From assembly GCA_030167125.1 (NCBI GenBank), contig CP126531.1, forward strand, positions 1,116,001-1,180,000: 64,000 bases of DNA, in the 5' to 3' direction. The position numbers and the translations under genes were made by a program. The first letter of the stretch is position 1. Every line of letters begins with the position of its first letter. Of the stretch, positions 1-8,045 are shown piece by piece. The notes below the pieces were generated by a model. It saw nothing but the letters and a program-made list of their open reading frames with translations. It made no database searches and had not been told where the DNA came from. The stretch is from Rhodanobacteraceae bacterium (GTDB taxonomy: Bacteria > Pseudomonadota > Gammaproteobacteria > Xanthomonadales > Rhodanobacteraceae).

Positions 1-39
1 CTTTTTACCGAGACCGCGCTTCTTTGCTAAAGTCCGCGC

Positions 40-858
40 GTGGACACGTCAGCCCTCTCCGCCACCGACTTGCGCATCATCATCGCCGCGATCGGCGTGG
101 TGATCCTTGCGGCCATTTATTTCTTCGGACGGCCGCGCAAGCCCAGGCAGGGCAGGCGGCTGGCCCCGCGCCGGCGCGACGATGCGCGCATCGAACCGAT
201 GCTCGGCGAAACCGGCGAGGAACCGATCGAACCCGCGGAACCCGCGGCACCGCAGCAGGGCGAGCTGGATGTCGCGCTGAAGCGCGAACTGGATCGACTG
301 GGCGCCACCATGAGCGCGGATCGCGCCGGCAGCGCGGCAGCGGATGTCGCGCCGCCACCACCCAGGATGCCGGTGAGCAACGCCGGGCAGCGTCCGCACG
401 AATTCCCGGTCGATCGCATCGTCACCCTGTTCGTGGCCGCGCCCGAAGGCGAAACCTTCGGCGGCGGCGACATCGTGGTGGCCGCGGAAAAAGCCGGCCT
501 GCGCTTCGGCGCGATGCACATCTTCCACCGGCTGGTCGAAGGCCGGCCGGAAGCGGGCCCGATCTTCAGCATGGCCAACATGGTGAAGCCGGGCTACTTC
601 GACATGTCGCGCATCGCGGAGTTGAACACACCGGGGGTGACCTTCTTCGCGACGCTGCCGGGTCCGGTGTCCGCGCTCGACGCGTGGGAAGCGATGCTGC
701 CGGCCGCGCAACGCATTGCGGAACTGCTGGGCGGCGCGTTGCTGGACGAGGATCGCAACGCGCTCGGCCGCCAGCGCATAGCCGGGCTGCGCGAAGAACT
801 GCGCGCATGGGATCGCCGGCACGAAGGCGAACCGGTCCGGCTGCCGCCGCGCCGCTGA
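40..858 (+). CDS. zipA: Cell division protein ZipA
   Basis: ZipA bundles FtsZ and ties it to the inner membrane at the division septum. The 272-residue product has the family layout: a very short periplasmic end, one N-terminal membrane helix (about residues 11-29, IIIAAIGVVILAAIYFFG), a basic then acidic/proline-rich linker, and a C-terminal FtsZ-binding domain from about residue 130. The start is GTG; no ATG lies before the membrane helix. In many relatives zipA lies between smc and ligA. Here the left edge cuts off what precedes it, and ligA is not downstream. ZipA linkers vary greatly, so the call rests on topology and the C-terminal domain. Confidence 0.85.
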   Translation: MDTSALSATDLRIIIAAIGVVILAAIYFFGRPRKPRQGRRLAPRRRDDARIEPMLGETGEEPIEPAEPAAPQQGELDVALKRELDRLGATMSADRAGSAAADVAPPPPRMPVSNAGQRPHEFPVDRIVTLFVAAPEGETFGGGDIVVAAEKAGLRFGAMHIFHRLVEGRPEAGPIFSMANMVKPGYFDMSRIAELNTPGVTFFATLPGPVSALDAWEAMLPAAQRIAELLGGALLDEDRNALGRQRIAGLREELRAWDRRHEGEPVRLPPRR

Positions 859-881
859 ACCCTTCCCATCGAACCGCTTGC

Positions 882-1535
882 ATGGCTTATCCCAGTCCCG
901 CGTTCCGCGAAGACCGCACCGATGTCCTGCACGCGGCGATCCGAGAGCTTTATTTCGGCCTGCTGGTGACGCATCCCGAAAGCGGTTTCGCGACTTCGTA
1001 CCTGCCGTGGGAACTCGACGCCACGCGCGGCCCGCACGGCACGCTGGTGGGCCATCTCGCGCGCTACAACCCGCAATGGAAAGTCCCCGCCGATAGCGCG
1101 GACGCATTGGTGGTGTTTCAGGGGCCGCACGCCTACGTGTCGCCGTCGTGGTATCCCGGCAAGCAGGACGACCCGCGCCAGGTTCCGACATGGGATTATC
1201 TCGCGGTCGAGGCGCGCGGCACGCTGGTGACGTTCGATGACGAAACGCGCCTGCACGATTTGCTGGTCAAGCTTACCGACCGCAACGAAGCTGGCCGCGA
1301 ACACCGCTGGCACGTCAGCGACGCGCCCGACGATTACGTGCGCGCGGAGATGCGCCACATCGTCGGCATCGAATTGCGCATCGAATCGCTGGTCGGCCGT
1401 TACAAGCTCAGCCAGAACCGCAACGCCGCCGACCAGGAAGGCGCGCGCGCGGGACTGGCCGCGGCGCCGACCGAGCGGGAGCGACATGTCGCCAAAGCGA
1501 TCGCGCGAACGCAGCGCGAGCGCGGCAGGGGCTGA
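882..1535 (+). CDS. PaiB-like FMN-binding negative transcriptional regulator
   Basis: The 217-residue product resembles the PaiB family, flavin-reductase-like split-barrel proteins first described as regulators of sporulation and protease genes in Bacillus. Visible family features are an N-terminal FREDR segment, the phrase SYLPWELD, the conserved AYVSPSWYPGK and a C-terminal helix ending in basic repeats. The reading frame is open far upstream through zipA, so the start was placed at the first ATG after the zipA stop, 23 bases downstream. Its biochemical role in proteobacteria is poorly defined; FMN binding is inferred from the family. Confidence 0.8.
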   Translation: MAYPSPAFREDRTDVLHAAIRELYFGLLVTHPESGFATSYLPWELDATRGPHGTLVGHLARYNPQWKVPADSADALVVFQGPHAYVSPSWYPGKQDDPRQVPTWDYLAVEARGTLVTFDDETRLHDLLVKLTDRNEAGREHRWHVSDAPDDYVRAEMRHIVGIELRIESLVGRYKLSQNRNAADQEGARAGLAAAPTERERHVAKAIARTQRERGRG

Positions 1536-1550
1536 TTGAGTTTTCCCGCA

Positions 1551-1566
1551 GCGGAGCATGCTCCGC
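1551..1566. promoter_or_regulatory. 16-bp perfect palindrome between paiB-like gene and TonB receptor
   Basis: GCGGAGCATGCTCCGC is a perfect inverted repeat 15 bases after the paiB-like stop and about 150 bases before the receptor start. No T-run follows, so it is not a standard terminator. It could be an operator for the receptor or an RNA hairpin ending the upstream transcript. Confidence 0.35.
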
Positions 1567-1712
1567 GCATCCGGTTCGATTTCGATCGTGATGCTTGGAC
1601 CGCCGCAGCTTCATCGCGGTGGAACCAGGCATCGGTGCCGGCAAGTTGCAACAAAGTCATTGGAACGTGCGGCCCTGCCGTGTGCACGGCGGCTGGTATG
1701 CTGCGGACGGAT

Positions 1713-3884
1713 ATGGATATCGGTGTGTTCCATGCGATGCGTGCACGGGGGACCGGCCGCGGTGCGCGCATCGTTGCCGCGGTGCTGCTCGCAGGATGCG
1801 TGGCACCCGGCACGGCAATCGCGCAGCCGGCTGCGCCGAAACCGCGCGCGCTGCCCACGATCGTGGTGACGGCCACGCGCATTCCGCAGCCGGCGTTCGA
1901 CGTGCCGGCTTCGATCGCGGCGGTGCAGGTGGGTAATCCCGCCGACGACACGACCGGCATCAATGCCTCCGAATACTTGCGCTCGGTACCGGGCGTGCTG
2001 GCGCGCGATCGCCAGAACTATGCGCAGGACGAGCAGATTTCGATCCGGGGTTTCGGTTCGCGCGCGACCTTCGGTGTGCGCGGCGTGCGCCTGTACACCG
2101 ACGGCATTCCCGCGACGATGCCGGACGGGCAGGGCCAGGTTTCCAATTTCGATCTCGGCGGCGCGGACCGGATCGAGGTGCTGCGCGGACCGTTCTCGGC
2201 GTTGTACGGAAACTCCTCGGGCGGCGTGATCCAGATCTTCACCGCCGATGGCAGCGATCCGCCGGAAGTACTCGCTGGCTTCGGCGGCGGCAGTTTCGGC
2301 CAGTGGCGCGCGGGCGTCGGCGCACGGGGCATCGATGGCGGCTTTGGCTACAACCTCGATCTGTCCGATTTCCGCACCGATGGTTATCGCCGACATAGCC
2401 GGGCCGAACGCGTCAACGGCAACGCGAAGTTCGATTTCAAGGTCGGCCGCGCCGGCAAGCTCACCGTGGTGTTGAACACGGTGTCGTTGCCGCAGGCGCA
2501 GGACCCGCAAGGACTGACGTGGGCGCAATACCGGGCCGATCCGCGCCAGGCCGCGCCTGCATCGCTGCAATTCGATACGCGCAAGAGCGTGCATCAGTGG
2601 CAGGGCGGCGCCGTGTACACGCAGCAGCTCGATGCGCACCAGAGCCTGCGCACGCTGGTGTACTACGGCCAGCGCGGCGTGCAGCAGTTCCTGTCGGTGC
2701 CGGTCGCGGCGCAGAAGAATCCGCTGAATTCCGGCGGCCTGGTGGAGCTCGCGACGATCTACAAGGGCACCGATCTGCGCTGGACTTGGCAGGGTGCCAT
2801 GGCAGGGCGTCCGCTCGATTTCGCGCTGGGTGTCGCGTACGACGACGAGGCGCAACACCGCAACGGCTACGAGAACTTCGTGGGCGATACATTGGGCGTG
2901 GTCGGCGCGCTGCGTCGCGACGAACAGGACGATGTGTACGACGTCGACGAATACGCGCAAGGCAACTGGCGATTCGCCGATCGCTGGTCGCTGACGCTGG
3001 GCGCGCGCCACAGCGTGGTACGTTTCAGGTCCACCGATTTCCACGTCACCGTCAACAATCCGGACGACAGCGGGCGCGTGGCCTATGGCGCGACCAGTCC
3101 CGTGGCTGGCCTGCTGTTTCGCGCGAGCGGCAGCTGGCACCTGTACGCGTCGCACGGCAATGGCTTCGAGACGCCGACCTTCAGCGAACTCGCTTATCGC
3201 CCGGATGATGCCGGTGGCTTGAACTTCGCGTTGCACCCGGATCGTTCGAAAAGCGGCGAGATCGGATCGAAATGGAGTTTCGCGAACGGCGGCCGGCTGG
3301 ATGTCGCTCTGTTCCAGGCCGAAACGCGCGACGAGATCGCGGTGCTTTCGAGTTCGGGCGGACGCACGGTTTACCAGAACGCGGGCCGCTCGCGGCGGCG
3401 CGGCGTCGAAATCGGCCTGCACCTGCCGCTGGCCGGCAAGTGGCAGCTGGATGCGGCCTACACGCGGCTCGATGCACGTTTCCTGCAGGCGTTCAGCGAT
3501 TGCGGCGGCGGCGCAGATTGCGAAGTGCCCGCCGGCACGCGCATTCCCGGCGTGCCGCGGCAGTTGCTGCACGCCGCGTTGCATTGGGGCGGCGACGCCG
3601 GCTGGCACGCGGGCATGAGCATCGACGCGGCGAGTGCGGTTACGGCCGACGATGCCGGCACGCTCATCGCGCCCGGTTATGCAGTGGCGGGCATCAACGC
3701 AGGCTATGTCATGGATACGCAGCGTTGCCGGATCACGCCGTTCGCGCGCATCGACAACCTGTTCGATCGCCGCTACATCGGCTCGGTGATCGTCGACCAG
3801 GCCAACGGCGGCAGCTTCGAACCCGCGCCCGGCCGCAGCTTCTGGCTGGGCATCGACATCACCCTGCGCGCCAGGGGAAGCTGA
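1713..3884 (+). CDS. TonB-dependent outer-membrane receptor
   Basis: An outer-membrane beta-barrel that imports a ligand with energy from TonB-ExbBD. The roughly 723-residue product has a signal peptide (IVAAVLLAGCVAPGTAIAQ), a TonB box (TIVVTATR, near residue 50), a plug with SIRGFGSRATFGVRG and RIEVLRGPFSALYG, and a long barrel ending in an aromatic strand (SFWLGIDITL). The annotated ATG gives a sensible signal peptide; ATGs at 1698 and 1737 and a TTG at 1536 are alternatives. Nothing nearby names the substrate. Siderophore or ferric-complex uptake is common for this group but is only a guess. It stands alone, convergent with the acyl-CoA-binding protein gene. Confidence 0.88.
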   Translation: MDIGVFHAMRARGTGRGARIVAAVLLAGCVAPGTAIAQPAAPKPRALPTIVVTATRIPQPAFDVPASIAAVQVGNPADDTTGINASEYLRSVPGVLARDRQNYAQDEQISIRGFGSRATFGVRGVRLYTDGIPATMPDGQGQVSNFDLGGADRIEVLRGPFSALYGNSSGGVIQIFTADGSDPPEVLAGFGGGSFGQWRAGVGARGIDGGFGYNLDLSDFRTDGYRRHSRAERVNGNAKFDFKVGRAGKLTVVLNTVSLPQAQDPQGLTWAQYRADPRQAAPASLQFDTRKSVHQWQGGAVYTQQLDAHQSLRTLVYYGQRGVQQFLSVPVAAQKNPLNSGGLVELATIYKGTDLRWTWQGAMAGRPLDFALGVAYDDEAQHRNGYENFVGDTLGVVGALRRDEQDDVYDVDEYAQGNWRFADRWSLTLGARHSVVRFRSTDFHVTVNNPDDSGRVAYGATSPVAGLLFRASGSWHLYASHGNGFETPTFSELAYRPDDAGGLNFALHPDRSKSGEIGSKWSFANGGRLDVALFQAETRDEIAVLSSSGGRTVYQNAGRSRRRGVEIGLHLPLAGKWQLDAAYTRLDARFLQAFSDCGGGADCEVPAGTRIPGVPRQLLHAALHWGGDAGWHAGMSIDAASAVTADDAGTLIAPGYAVAGINAGYVMDTQRCRITPFARIDNLFDRRYIGSVIVDQANGGSFEPAPGRSFWLGIDITLRARGS

Positions 3885-3894
3885 CGCCGCCGCG

Positions 3895-4155
3895 TCAGGC
3901 GCCGAGCTGCCGCACCAGGTCGATGTATTTCTGCCGCGCCTCGTCCGGACGCATGCCGCGCAGGCGCGACCACGCCTCGTATTTCGCGGTGTTCACGAAA
4001 TCGAAGAAGCCGGGCTTGGGACCGCAGGCGTCGCCGTCCGTCGCTTGTTTGTAGAGCGCGTACAGCTTCAGCAGCGTGTCGTTGTCGGGTCGCGCCGGCA
4101 GACGCTTGACGTCTTCGGCAGCGCGCAGGAAGTCCGCGTCGAGTTCGCTGGACAC
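3895..4155 (-). CDS. Acyl-CoA-binding protein
   Basis: A small cytosolic four-helix protein that binds long-chain acyl-CoA esters and buffers or delivers them. The 86-residue product matches the usual ACBP length and carries the signature pattern LLKLYALYKQAT, then GFFDFVNTAKYEAWSRLRG and the C-terminal YIDLVRQLGA. Translation starts at GTG. It lies 9 bases after the phasin stop on the same strand, so the two are probably one transcript, which suggests a shared role in storage-lipid or fatty-acid metabolism. The fadD gene is far away, at about 31-33 kb. Confidence 0.9.
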   Translation of the reverse strand: MSSELDADFLRAAEDVKRLPARPDNDTLLKLYALYKQATDGDACGPKPGFFDFVNTAKYEAWSRLRGMRPDEARQKYIDLVRQLGA

Positions 4156-4164
4156 GGCGGGCGC

Positions 4165-4644
4165 TCAGGTTTTCGGCTTGGCGCGTTTGCCGGCGGCGCC
4201 GGGCTTGGCCGTCTTGGCGGCCGGCGCTCGGCTGGCGCGAAGCTCCTGCGCCAGGGCATCGATGCGCGCCGACAGATCCTGCACGTCCTTCTGGCTCGGC
4301 ATGTTCATGCGTTTCATCGCGCGCGCGATGCGTTCGTCGAAAGCCTGCTCGATCTTGCCCATCGCCGCGGTGGTGCGTTTGCGCGCGCTCTCGATCCACG
4401 GCGTCGCCTGGTCGCGCGCCTGCTTCATCTGCTCCTGCGTGTAGGCGTGGGTTTTTTCCTGGATGCGCACGCCTTCTTCCACCAGCGCATCGAAGAACTT
4501 GCCGCCTTCCTGCTGCGTGCGCGACAGCGCACCGAGGCCCGCCAGCCAGATCTGCTGCGCGGAATCCATCACGCCACGGCTGAAACGCTGCCCCGAGGTG
4601 GCAGCATCCTTGGCGGCCTTGAAGGGGTCGGTCTCGTCGGTCAT
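4165..4644 (-). CDS. Phasin family protein (PHA granule-associated)
   Basis: Phasins coat polyhydroxyalkanoate granules. The 159-residue product is helical and rich in charged residues, with IWLAGLGALSRTQQEG and GGKFFDALVEEG, the hallmark of the PhaI/PhaF type, followed by a coiled-coil region and an alanine/lysine-rich basic tail (AAKTAKPGAAGKRAKPKT), as in PhaF proteins that also touch DNA. An ATG nine bases upstream is possible, but GGAG is correctly spaced only for the start chosen. No PHA synthase is present in the window, so PHA accumulation is inferred from this gene alone. Confidence 0.82.
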   Translation of the reverse strand: MTDETDPFKAAKDAATSGQRFSRGVMDSAQQIWLAGLGALSRTQQEGGKFFDALVEEGVRIQEKTHAYTQEQMKQARDQATPWIESARKRTTAAMGKIEQAFDERIARAMKRMNMPSQKDVQDLSARIDALAQELRASRAPAAKTAKPGAAGKRAKPKT

Positions 4645-4706
4645 GGCGGGCATCTCCGTGGGGCGGGATGCCCAATGTACGCCATTTTTGTGCGATCGGG
4701 GTCTCT

Positions 4707-4897
4707 TGTGCGATCGTTCCTGATCGCGGCGTCGCCAAGTGCATCGATCAGCTGAGAAGTTTCGGATTCACGAACTCTACCTCGGCCATCCATGGGGTTT
4801 GTTTTTGCGATCGTCCATGATCGCTGCTTCGTTCAACAACGACGCAAGATTCTTACGCTGGCGCAGTTTGTGGGTCCACCACGGCCATCCATGGCCT
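4707..4897 (-). ncRNA. Cluster of GGA-loop hairpins between aat and phasin gene; candidate Rsm/Csr-type RNA or repeat
   Basis: Read on the minus strand, the intergenic region holds a series of hairpins with GGA in the loop: GCGATC-ATGGAC-GATCGC (4807-4824), GCGATC-AGGAAC-GATCGC (4710-4727), GGCC-ATGGAT-GGCC (4883-4896) and a weaker one around 4784-4797. Exposed GGA in short loops is the known recognition signal of CsrA/RsmA. No ORF is plausible here. The 4883-4896 hairpin with its flank GTGAAAAGTC recurs at 55664-55688, so at least part is a dispersed repeat. Expression is unknown. Confidence 0.35.
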
Positions 4898-4917
4898 GAC
4901 TTTTCACGAAAGCGGTA

Positions 4918-5634
4918 TCACAACAACGTTCGAACATCGGTCCGTGCGCACGGCCAGTCCTGCGCCGGCGGTTCGGTGGCCAGGCGTTCGAGTGTTGCGA
5001 GGAAGCGCTGGCGCGGCATCGCGTGCGCGCCCATGCGCAGGAGGTGCGGATTCGGTACCTGCGCGTCGATCAGCGGGCAGCCGCGCTCACGCAGCGTTTG
5101 CGCGAGCGCATGCAAGGCGACCTTGGACGCGTTGCTGCGGCGCGAGAACATGGATTCGGCGCTGAACATGCGTCCGATCGCGACGCCGTACAGTCCGCCG
5201 ACCAGCGTGTCGCCGTCCCACACTTCCAGCGAGTGCGCGTAACCCAGCATGTGCAGGTTGGTGTAGGCGGTGATCATGTCGGGCGTGATCCACGTGCCTT
5301 GCTGGTCCGCGCGCGGCGCGGCGCAGGCGCGCATCACGTCCTCGAAGGCGCGGTCCATGCTCCATTGCCAGATCGAGCTGCGGATGAATTTCGCGAGGCT
5401 GCGCGAGCGGTGCACGGCATTCGTCGCGAACACGCAGCGCGGATCGGGCGACCACCACAGCAGCGGATCGCCTTCCGAGTACCACGGGAAAATGCCGCGG
5501 GTGTACGCCGCGACCAGTCTCTGCGGCGACAAATCGCCGCCGAACGCGAGCAAGCCGTTGGGGTCGGCCAGGGCACCGCGGGGATCGGGGAACCGGTCGG
5601 GCTCGCGCGGGTCGAGCGGCTGGATGCGCGTCAT
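4918..5634 (-). CDS. aat: Leucyl/phenylalanyl-tRNA--protein transferase
   Basis: Aat moves Leu or Phe from aminoacyl-tRNA to N-terminal Arg or Lys of proteins, creating N-degrons that ClpS hands to ClpAP; both partners are encoded in this window at about 40.7-43.3 kb. The 238-residue product shows the family phrases GLLAFGGDLSPQRLVAAYTR, GIFPWYSEGDPLLWWSPDPR, TWITPDMITAYTNLH, HSLEVWDGDTLVGGLYGV and AESMFSRRSNASKVAL. Its ATG overlaps the TGA of the upstream FemAB-like gene by four bases (ATGA), indicating translational coupling. Confidence 0.95.
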   Translation of the reverse strand: MTRIQPLDPREPDRFPDPRGALADPNGLLAFGGDLSPQRLVAAYTRGIFPWYSEGDPLLWWSPDPRCVFATNAVHRSRSLAKFIRSSIWQWSMDRAFEDVMRACAAPRADQQGTWITPDMITAYTNLHMLGYAHSLEVWDGDTLVGGLYGVAIGRMFSAESMFSRRSNASKVALHALAQTLRERGCPLIDAQVPNPHLLRMGAHAMPRQRFLATLERLATEPPAQDWPCARTDVRTLL

Positions 5635-6779
5635 GGCTTCGCATCGCGCTGCGCGAACGGGGAATGCGCGAGCAATTCGCGGCCGCGCGCCTCCAGCAGC
5701 GCGTCTTCCCGTCGCAGCGATGCACGAAGCGCGGCGCGAAAACCCGGATCCGCGATGTAGTGGCGCGAATGCGTGCGCGTGGGCAGGAAGCCGCGCGCGA
5801 GCTTGTGCATGCCTTGCGCGCCGGGTTCGAAGCGGTGCAGGCCGCGGCGCAGGCAATGCTCGATGCCCTGGTAATAGCAGAGTTCGAAGTGCAGCCCCGG
5901 CACTTCTTCGTGCGCGCCCCAATAGCGGCCGTACAACGTGTCGCCGCCGGACAGGAACAGCGCGCCCGCGACGATGCGGCCCGCGCGATGCGCGAACGCG
6001 ACATGCGAATGTCCGGGAAACGCGGCGCCGAGGTGGCGGAAGAAATCCAGCGTCAGGGTCGGCGTGTTGCCTTTCTCGTCGAAGGTGTGGGTGTAGAGGT
6101 GATGCATCGCGCGCCACGCGTCGTCGTCCAGCGAACCGCCATCGCGGAATTCGCACTCGATGCCCGCATTCGCGACCTGCGCACGTTCGTGGCGGATGGC
6201 CTTGCGCCGCTTGTGGGTGAGGGCGCTGAGGAAATCCCGGAAATCCCGCCAGCCGTCGCGGTTGTGCCACTGGAACTGCCAGTCGGAACGCGCGAGCCAT
6301 GCATCGTCGAACGCAGCGGTGTCTTCGTCGCGCAGGAAGTCCACGTGCGCCGAAGAAAGGCCGGTGCGGTCGGTCAGCTCGCGCAGCGCGGCGGCGAGCG
6401 TTGCACGATGTTGCGCGGCGTGCGGCCCGCTGCCGGCAAGCAGGCGCGGACCGGTCACCGGCGAATAGGGCACCGCGCACAGGAACTTCGGGTAGTAGTC
6501 GCCGCCCGCGCGTTCCCAGGCGTCGGCCCAGGCCCAGTCGAATACGTATTCGCCGTGCGAATTGCCCTTCACGTACAGCGGCAGCGCACCGACGAGCGCG
6601 TCGCCGTCGTGCAGCGTGAGGTGTTGCGCGCGCCAGCCGAACGCCTCGCGGATGCAGCGGGTGCGCTCGAGGCCGGCGAGGAACGCATGGCTGACGAAAG
6701 GATTGTCGCCGGCGGCCAGCGCGTCCCATGCGCCTGCATCGATGGCGTCGATGGATTCATGCGTGCGCAGTGTCAGCAT
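5631..6779 (-). CDS. FemAB-like GNAT-fold protein (DUF482 family)
   Basis: A 382-residue protein of the DUF482/peptidogalycan family, which has a FemAB-like acyltransferase fold. Typical phrases are NPFVSHAFLAGLE near the N terminus, LPLYVKGNSHGEYVFDWAWADA, THKRRKAIRHER, DEKGNTPTLTLDFF and FEPGAQGMHKLARGFLPT near the C terminus. The substrate is not established for the family; transfer of an aminoacyl or acyl group is inferred from the fold. It is coupled to aat by a four-base overlap, a pairing that suggests use of aminoacyl-tRNA, though that is speculation. Confidence 0.82.
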   Translation of the reverse strand: MLTLRTHESIDAIDAGAWDALAAGDNPFVSHAFLAGLERTRCIREAFGWRAQHLTLHDGDALVGALPLYVKGNSHGEYVFDWAWADAWERAGGDYYPKFLCAVPYSPVTGPRLLAGSGPHAAQHRATLAAALRELTDRTGLSSAHVDFLRDEDTAAFDDAWLARSDWQFQWHNRDGWRDFRDFLSALTHKRRKAIRHERAQVANAGIECEFRDGGSLDDDAWRAMHHLYTHTFDEKGNTPTLTLDFFRHLGAAFPGHSHVAFAHRAGRIVAGALFLSGGDTLYGRYWGAHEEVPGLHFELCYYQGIEHCLRRGLHRFEPGAQGMHKLARGFLPTRTHSRHYIADPGFRAALRASLRREDALLEARGRELLAHSPFAQRDAKP

Positions 6780-6878
6780 GGTTTCATTGTAGGCGCGCTT
6801 GCGCGCTCGCCGGGCATGGCATTTGCTTGTGGTCATTGCACTCCGTGCATCATTCCTTCCGCGTTCCGGATATCGCGC

Positions 6879-7997
6879 ATGGCAAAGGTGGGCCCGGTTT
6901 TCCCTTGGGACAGGCTGCAGCCACTCGCCGACTACGAGGTGGTCGATGCCGATCTCGAGCGCGCGTGTGCCGATGCGCTCGGCGTCTGGCGCAGCACGAT
7001 CGGATGGCCGGGCCGGCAGGAGGAAGTCTTCCGGCGCTATTACCTCGAACATCCGGGCGCGGAACCGGAGCTGAAGTTTCTCCGCTACGGACCGGCCGGC
7101 AAGGTGGTGGGCACGCTGGGCGTCAGTCCGCGCCGGGTGTCGTGGCACGGCCGCGAAATCCGCGCGGGCATGCTCTCGCATTTCTGCGTGCTGCCGGAAC
7201 ACCGCAGGATGCGGCCGCCCATGTTCCTGTTCAAAGCGACGATCGACGCGTGCCGGGGCCGCTACGACGCGCTCTACGCGATTCCGGCCACGCTGGAAAG
7301 CGCGCCGCACGCGATGGCGCTGGGAAGGATCGCCGCAGCGGGCGTTACGACCGCCTTCAAGATCCGCCGCGTCAAGGTGCTGCGCAGCGCGCGCTATGGG
7401 GCGCGGTTCCTGCCCAGGCCATTGGCGGGCGCGGCCGGCGTGGTCATCGATGCGGGCCTGCGCGTTCGCGACGGATTGCGCGCGGGCGGCGGTCGCGTCG
7501 AGGCGCGCTGGGTCCACAGCGCGACCGCGGAGATGGCGGCGTTGTGGCAGGCCACGCCGTGGGACGGGCGCTGGTGCGCGGCGCGGGATTTCGGAATGCT
7601 GCGCTGGCGATTCGATTCGTTGCCGTCGTTCCGGCGGCGATATCTGCTAGTTCGCGAAGCGGGCGCGTCGGAGAGTGATGGTCTGCTGGCCTGGTTCGCC
7701 TGCGCCGAGAATTACTACGATCGCGAAAGCCTGGTGGTGCAGGATTTCTGGGCGAAGGGTGGCCCCGAACGGATCGCGCGCGCGGCGATCCGCGCCTTGT
7801 GCCGCGCGGCGCGGCAAGCCGGGTACGCCGCGGTGGAGATGCGGCTGGCGGCGCCCGATGGCGCGGCGGCCGCGTGGACGCGCGAAGGTTTCATCGAGCG
7901 CAACCGGTCGCCGGTGCCGATATTCTGGTTGAATCCCGATGTCGAGGGCGGCACCGCGGGACCACTGCACATCACCGAGTTCGACAACGATGGCTGA
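6879..7997 (+). CDS. GNAT-like acyltransferase domain protein
   Basis: A 372-residue protein of tentative GNAT (N-acyltransferase) type. The N-terminal half contains GKVVGTLGVSPRRVSWHG followed by AGMLSHFCVLPEHRRM, resembling the central strand and the V-x-P-x-x-R acetyl-CoA region of GNAT enzymes. The C-terminal half has a second possible lobe (WAKGGPERIARAAIRALC and AAAAWTREGFIERN). Similar proteins occur in exopolysaccharide and lipid gene clusters, but nothing here fixes a substrate. The ATG follows a divergent 99-bp intergenic region shared with the FemAB-like gene. The name is a fold-level call. Confidence 0.6.
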   Translation: MAKVGPVFPWDRLQPLADYEVVDADLERACADALGVWRSTIGWPGRQEEVFRRYYLEHPGAEPELKFLRYGPAGKVVGTLGVSPRRVSWHGREIRAGMLSHFCVLPEHRRMRPPMFLFKATIDACRGRYDALYAIPATLESAPHAMALGRIAAAGVTTAFKIRRVKVLRSARYGARFLPRPLAGAAGVVIDAGLRVRDGLRAGGGRVEARWVHSATAEMAALWQATPWDGRWCAARDFGMLRWRFDSLPSFRRRYLLVREAGASESDGLLAWFACAENYYDRESLVVQDFWAKGGPERIARAAIRALCRAARQAGYAAVEMRLAAPDGAAAAWTREGFIERNRSPVPIFWLNPDVEGGTAGPLHITEFDNDG

Positions 7998-8045
7998 GGC
8001 CCCGCTTGCTATGCTTGCCGGCATCGATCAGGAGCGCAGCGCGGG

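Noticed and set aside
1611..3608. 665-codon frame antisense to the TonB receptor
   Set aside because: Low-complexity Arg/Ala/His text, no recognisable domain, no start signal; a shadow of the receptor gene. The same holds for 11810-13609 and 53631-55913.
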